The translations under genes and the position numbers were made by a program. This document shows positions 61,294-64,000 of a DNA stretch of 64,000 bases, in pieces. The notes beneath the pieces are model-generated. The model was not told where the DNA came from. It worked only from the letters and a program-made list of their open reading frames with translations, and ran no database searches. The stretch is from assembly GCF_001584145.1 (NCBI RefSeq), contig NZ_CP013232.1:4154001-4218000 (forward strand), read 5' to 3'. Positions within the stretch are counted from its first letter, which is position 1. Each line of letters starts with the position of its first letter. The stretch is from Collimonas fungivorans. Lineage in GTDB: Bacteria; Pseudomonadota; Gammaproteobacteria; Burkholderiales; Burkholderiaceae_D.

Positions 61294-62649
61294 TTAATGT
61301 GCAACGACGGCTTGCACTTTGCTGCGGTGAGAAGTTTCCTGCATCAACATCAGCATCACGGCCGACACCAGCGCCGGCACCGCCAGCACGATGAAAATGG
61401 TGCTGTTGGGCCAGTTCAGGCGGATCAGTTCGCCGCCCAGCACCGGGCCGACGATAGAGCCGATGCGGCCGACGCCCAGGCTCCAGCCGATGCCGGTGGA
61501 GCGCAAGGTGGTCGGATAATAAGTGCCTGCCAGTGCATTGACCGCCGGCTGGCCGCCGACGATGCAGAAACCGGCGACGAAGATGCTGGCAAACAGGAAC
61601 AGCAGCGAAATCTCGGGACGGCCGATCAGGAACACCGCCAGCCCGGCCACCAGGAACACCGGGATCAGCACGCGGCGGAAACCGGAGCGGTCGATCAGTT
61701 GGCCCATGATCAGAGTGCCGAGCGTGCCGCCTATTTGCAATGTGGTACCTGCCATCACGGCAGTAGCGGTCGACAGGCCGGCGTCCTTGGCAATCGTCGG
61801 CAACCAGTTCGACAGGAAATACAGGTTGACCAGGTTCATGAAATTGATGATCCACAGCAGGATCGTGACCCTGGCCCTGCCCTCCTGGAATAGCTGCAGC
61901 ATGGGGGCGCCCTTGCCGGCTTTTTCGTTGACGACGTAGCGGGTATCTTGGCCGATCACGACCGCGGGATCGATACGGCGCAGCCACTTGCCGACCTGCT
62001 CCAGCCGCTTGCCGCGCAAGACCAGGAACTGCATCGACTCCGGCAGCAGGAAAATCATCAGCACGCCGATCACAAGCGGCACCAGACCGCCGACATGGAA
62101 TACCGACTGCCAGCCGAAACGCGGAATCAGCGCCGCCGACAGCAAGCCGCCCAGCACCGCGCCCAGCGTAAAACCGCAGGACACCAGCATCATCAGGGTG
62201 ACGCGCTTGCGTACAGGGCTGTACTCGCCGGCCAGCGCCATCGCATTCGGCATGATCGCCCCCAGCCCGAGCCCGGTAATAAAACGCAAGGCGATCAGTT
62301 GCTCCACGCTCGCGGCCAGCGGCGTCAGCAGCATGCAGGCGGCGAAGAACAAGGTGGCAGCGATCAGCACCGGACGGCGGCCGATGCGGTCGGCCAGGAT
62401 GCTGAAAGCCAGCGAACCGAGCAGCATGCCGAACAGGCCGGCGCCAAACACCGGCCCGAGGTTGGCCTTGGCGATGCCCCATTCCTGGATGATGGCAGGC
62501 GCCACATAGCCCATGGCCTGGACGTCGAAACCGTCGATGATCAGGCAGATGGCGCACAACGCCAGCATGACGATCTGAAAGTTGCCGATGCGGCTGCGGT
62601 CGATCAGGGCGGGAATATCTATCGGACTACTGTTTGTCGCAATCGCCAT
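61294..62649 (-). CDS. MFS transporter, aromatic acid:H+ symporter (AAHS) family
   Basis: A 451-residue, 12-helix transporter. Helix 1 has [12 protein letters not shown] (the D-G-x-D motif of PcaK/BenK-type carriers) and the loop 2-3 motif A-D-R-I-G-R-R-P. It begins the homogentisate operon, so uptake of homogentisate or a precursor aromatic acid is likely. It is divergent from a LysR gene across an AT-rich promoter region. Confidence 0.93.
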   Translation of the reverse strand: MAIATNSSPIDIPALIDRSRIGNFQIVMLALCAICLIIDGFDVQAMGYVAPAIIQEWGIAKANLGPVFGAGLFGMLLGSLAFSILADRIGRRPVLIAATLFFAACMLLTPLAASVEQLIALRFITGLGLGAIMPNAMALAGEYSPVRKRVTLMMLVSCGFTLGAVLGGLLSAALIPRFGWQSVFHVGGLVPLVIGVLMIFLLPESMQFLVLRGKRLEQVGKWLRRIDPAVVIGQDTRYVVNEKAGKGAPMLQLFQEGRARVTILLWIINFMNLVNLYFLSNWLPTIAKDAGLSTATAVMAGTTLQIGGTLGTLIMGQLIDRSGFRRVLIPVFLVAGLAVFLIGRPEISLLFLFASIFVAGFCIVGGQPAVNALAGTYYPTTLRSTGIGWSLGVGRIGSIVGPVLGGELIRLNWPNSTIFIVLAVPALVSAVMLMLMQETSHRSKVQAVVAH

Positions 62650-62783
62650 GCGTGTCTCCGGAGAAGTTGGCGCCGTATCAATACGATCTGCTTTTGCGCA
62701 TTATCATCCTTTTTATTATTCAGAAAAATAGGCAATAATTAAAATCATTTTTTAATTAACTTAAATAATATAAAATCGTCATC
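62650..62783. promoter_or_regulatory. Divergent promoter region of the homogentisate operon
   Basis: A 134 bp region with a strongly AT-rich core (about 62705-62775), containing poly-T and TAAAAT/TATAAA-like sequences on both strands. It should carry LysR binding sites and both promoters, but I cannot define the sites exactly. Confidence 0.5.
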
Positions 62784-63680
62784 ATGGACAGGCTGGAATC
62801 GTTACGGGTGTTTTGCCAGGTGGTGGAACTGAACAGCTTCAGCCGCGCCGCTGAACAGCTGGAGATGTCGAACGCCACCATCTCCAATCATATCGCCGCC
62901 CTCGAACGGCATTTCGGCGTGCGCCTGCTGAACCGCACCACCCGCAAGATTTCGCTGACCGACGACGGCCATAGCTGCTACCAGCGCGCGCAACGCCTGC
63001 TGGGCGACATGAGCGAGCTGGAAGACGGGCTGCAGGGCCGGCGCGTGACGCCGCAAGGCATCTTGCGCGTCGACGTACCAACCGTGATTGCGCGCATTTA
63101 CCTGGCGCCGGCCCTGTCGCGTTTTGCCGAACTGTATCCGGAGCTGTCGATCAGGCTGAACGTGGGCGACCGCATGGTCGACATGGTGGAGGGGCGCGGC
63201 GATGTCTGGATCCGCATCGGCGAACTGAAGGATTCGAACATGGTGGCGCGCCGCATCTACCAGACCCGCAACCTGTGCTGCGCCTCGCCCGCTTTCCTGG
63301 CGCAGCACGGCGTGCCGCAGACACCACAGGAACTCGGCGATTTCCGCTGCCTGGCGTTCATCCACCCCAACAGCGGCCAGAACGTACCGTGGACCTTCAG
63401 CAAGGGCAAACAAGAGCTGAGCTGGGCGCCGCCCGGCAATATCGCGATCAACCACGCGGAAACCCTGATCCACGCGGCCGCCAGCGGCGCCGGCATCGTC
63501 CAGCTGCTGACGCTGTCGCTCAATCCGCAGATCCGCGCCGGCCTGCTGGCGCCGGTATTGCCGGACTGGGCCACGCCGGGGCCGCCGGTATCGGTGGTGT
63601 ATCACCAGAGCCATCAGTTGTCGGCCAAGGTGAGGGTTTTTGTCGATTTTGTTACAGAGCTGTTTGCCGCTATCGATTAG
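62784..63680 (+). CDS. LysR-family regulator of the homogentisate operon
   Basis: A 298-residue LysR regulator opening M-D-R-L-E-S-L-R-V-F-C-Q-V-V-E-L-N-S-F-S-R-A, with the helix-turn-helix in the first 60 residues and the effector domain at about 90-295. Its divergent position next to the transporter-hmgA-fahA operon makes it the probable regulator, with homogentisate or a related aromatic acid as the likely effector (inferred). Confidence 0.9.
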   Translation: MDRLESLRVFCQVVELNSFSRAAEQLEMSNATISNHIAALERHFGVRLLNRTTRKISLTDDGHSCYQRAQRLLGDMSELEDGLQGRRVTPQGILRVDVPTVIARIYLAPALSRFAELYPELSIRLNVGDRMVDMVEGRGDVWIRIGELKDSNMVARRIYQTRNLCCASPAFLAQHGVPQTPQELGDFRCLAFIHPNSGQNVPWTFSKGKQELSWAPPGNIAINHAETLIHAAASGAGIVQLLTLSLNPQIRAGLLAPVLPDWATPGPPVSVVYHQSHQLSAKVRVFVDFVTELFAAID

Positions 63681-63720
63681 ATTTTCGTACCATTTTGTTT
63701 TTCAGCCAGGAGAGAAGTCA

Positions 63721-64000
63721 TGCATTGGGTCTATCTATTGATCGCCATCGTTGCCGAAGTGATTGCCACCAGTGCCCTGAAAGCCAGCGCCGAGTTCACG
63801 CGACTAGTGCCATCGATCGTGGTGGTGGCTGGTTACCTGACAGCCTTCTATTTCCTGTCGCTGACCTTGCGCACCTTGCCGGTGGCGATCGTGTATGCGA
63901 TGTGGTCGGGTATCGGCATTGCGCTGATCGCGCTGGTCGGCTGGCTGTTCCTGAAGCAGAGCCTGGACGCCGCGGCTCTGATCGGCATCGGCCTGATTGT
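63721..64000 (+). CDS. SMR multidrug efflux protein (EmrE type), 3' end cut by window edge
   Basis: Ninety-three residues are visible before the window ends. It starts M-H-W-V-Y-L-L-I-A-I-V-A-E-V-I-A-T-S-A-L-K with the essential Glu13 in the A-E-V-x-A-T context of EmrE-type multidrug (Qac) pumps rather than SugE. Three and a half helices are present, and about 15-20 residues are missing. GGAGAGAAGTC precedes the ATG. Confidence 0.93.

Noticed and set aside
1..64000. CRISPR arrays, rRNA, tRNA, complete IS elements or prophage
   Set aside because: I found no regularly spaced repeat array, no RNA gene signature, no transposase or phage structural gene.

Overview
The window is a high-GC, densely packed piece of chromosome. 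Gene families, gene order and two riboswitch classes point to a betaproteobacterium of the order Burkholderiales, most likely Oxalobacteraceae (Collimonas/Janthinobacterium-like). That placement is inferred from family resemblance alone. I saw no rRNA or tRNA gene, no CRISPR array and no complete insertion sequence.

Layout. 0-1.1 kb: the 3' part of a NarL-type sensor histidine kinase and a 49-residue membrane protein. 1.3-23.4 kb: an apparent trans-envelope peptide uptake and digestion island. Its minus-strand half holds a prolyl oligopeptidase, a TPR protein, two ExbD, ExbB, TonB and a 903-residue TonB-dependent receptor. Its plus-strand half holds three paralogous peptide-binding proteins, an M3 oligopeptidase, two ABC permeases and a fused double ATPase. 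A 455 bp intergenic region separates the receptor from the first binding protein. 23.6-33.3 kb: regulators paired with the genes they probably control (AraC/GyrI-like, ArsR-like with a DHA2 efflux pump, LysR with an MFS pump, LysR with a tautomerase, AraC with an epimerase), followed by an SDR. 33.3-35.6 kb: an alpha/beta hydrolase and a CGNR zinc-finger regulator, divergent across an AT-rich region with four regularly spaced operator-like half sites, then a NIPSNAP protein. 35.6-40.4 kb: a seven-gene arsenic operon in transcription order arsR-arsI-arsC(Trx type)-acr3-MFS-arsC(Grx type)-arsH, with a palindromic operator at arsR. 40.5-43.0 kb: an SRPBCC protein and an Lrp regulator divergent from a saccharopine dehydrogenase-like gene. 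43.1-45.9 kb: a subtilisin-type autotransporter with a lipobox. 46.3-48.9 kb: a DsbA-like gene coupled to a variant metallo-beta-lactamase-fold gene, with a divergent LysR. 49-52.1 kb: mdfA-like efflux pump, folE, a DJ-1/PfpI protein and a ribbon-helix-helix protein. 52.1-53.9 kb: sugE/gdx behind a guanidine-II (mini-ykkC) riboswitch, and a Na+/Ca2+-type antiporter behind a yybP-ykoY (Mn2+) riboswitch. 54-56.2 kb: lpxO and a purine nucleoside permease-like gene. 56.2-57.9 kb: two different hicAB toxin-antitoxin modules, back to back. 58.1 kb: an orphan hcp. 58.7-63.7 kb: the homogentisate operon (AAHS transporter-hmgA-fahA) with a divergent LysR. 63.7 kb to the end: a truncated SMR pump.

Three otherwise well-preserved genes (peptide permease B, an MFS pump, the DsbA-like gene) each lack exactly one G in a short G run. 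The repeated pattern looks more like uncorrected sequencing error than decay, so these genes are probably intact in the organism. The most notable finds are the two adjacent riboswitches, the composition of the peptide island, the four-half-site array at 34.2 kb, and the paired hicAB modules.
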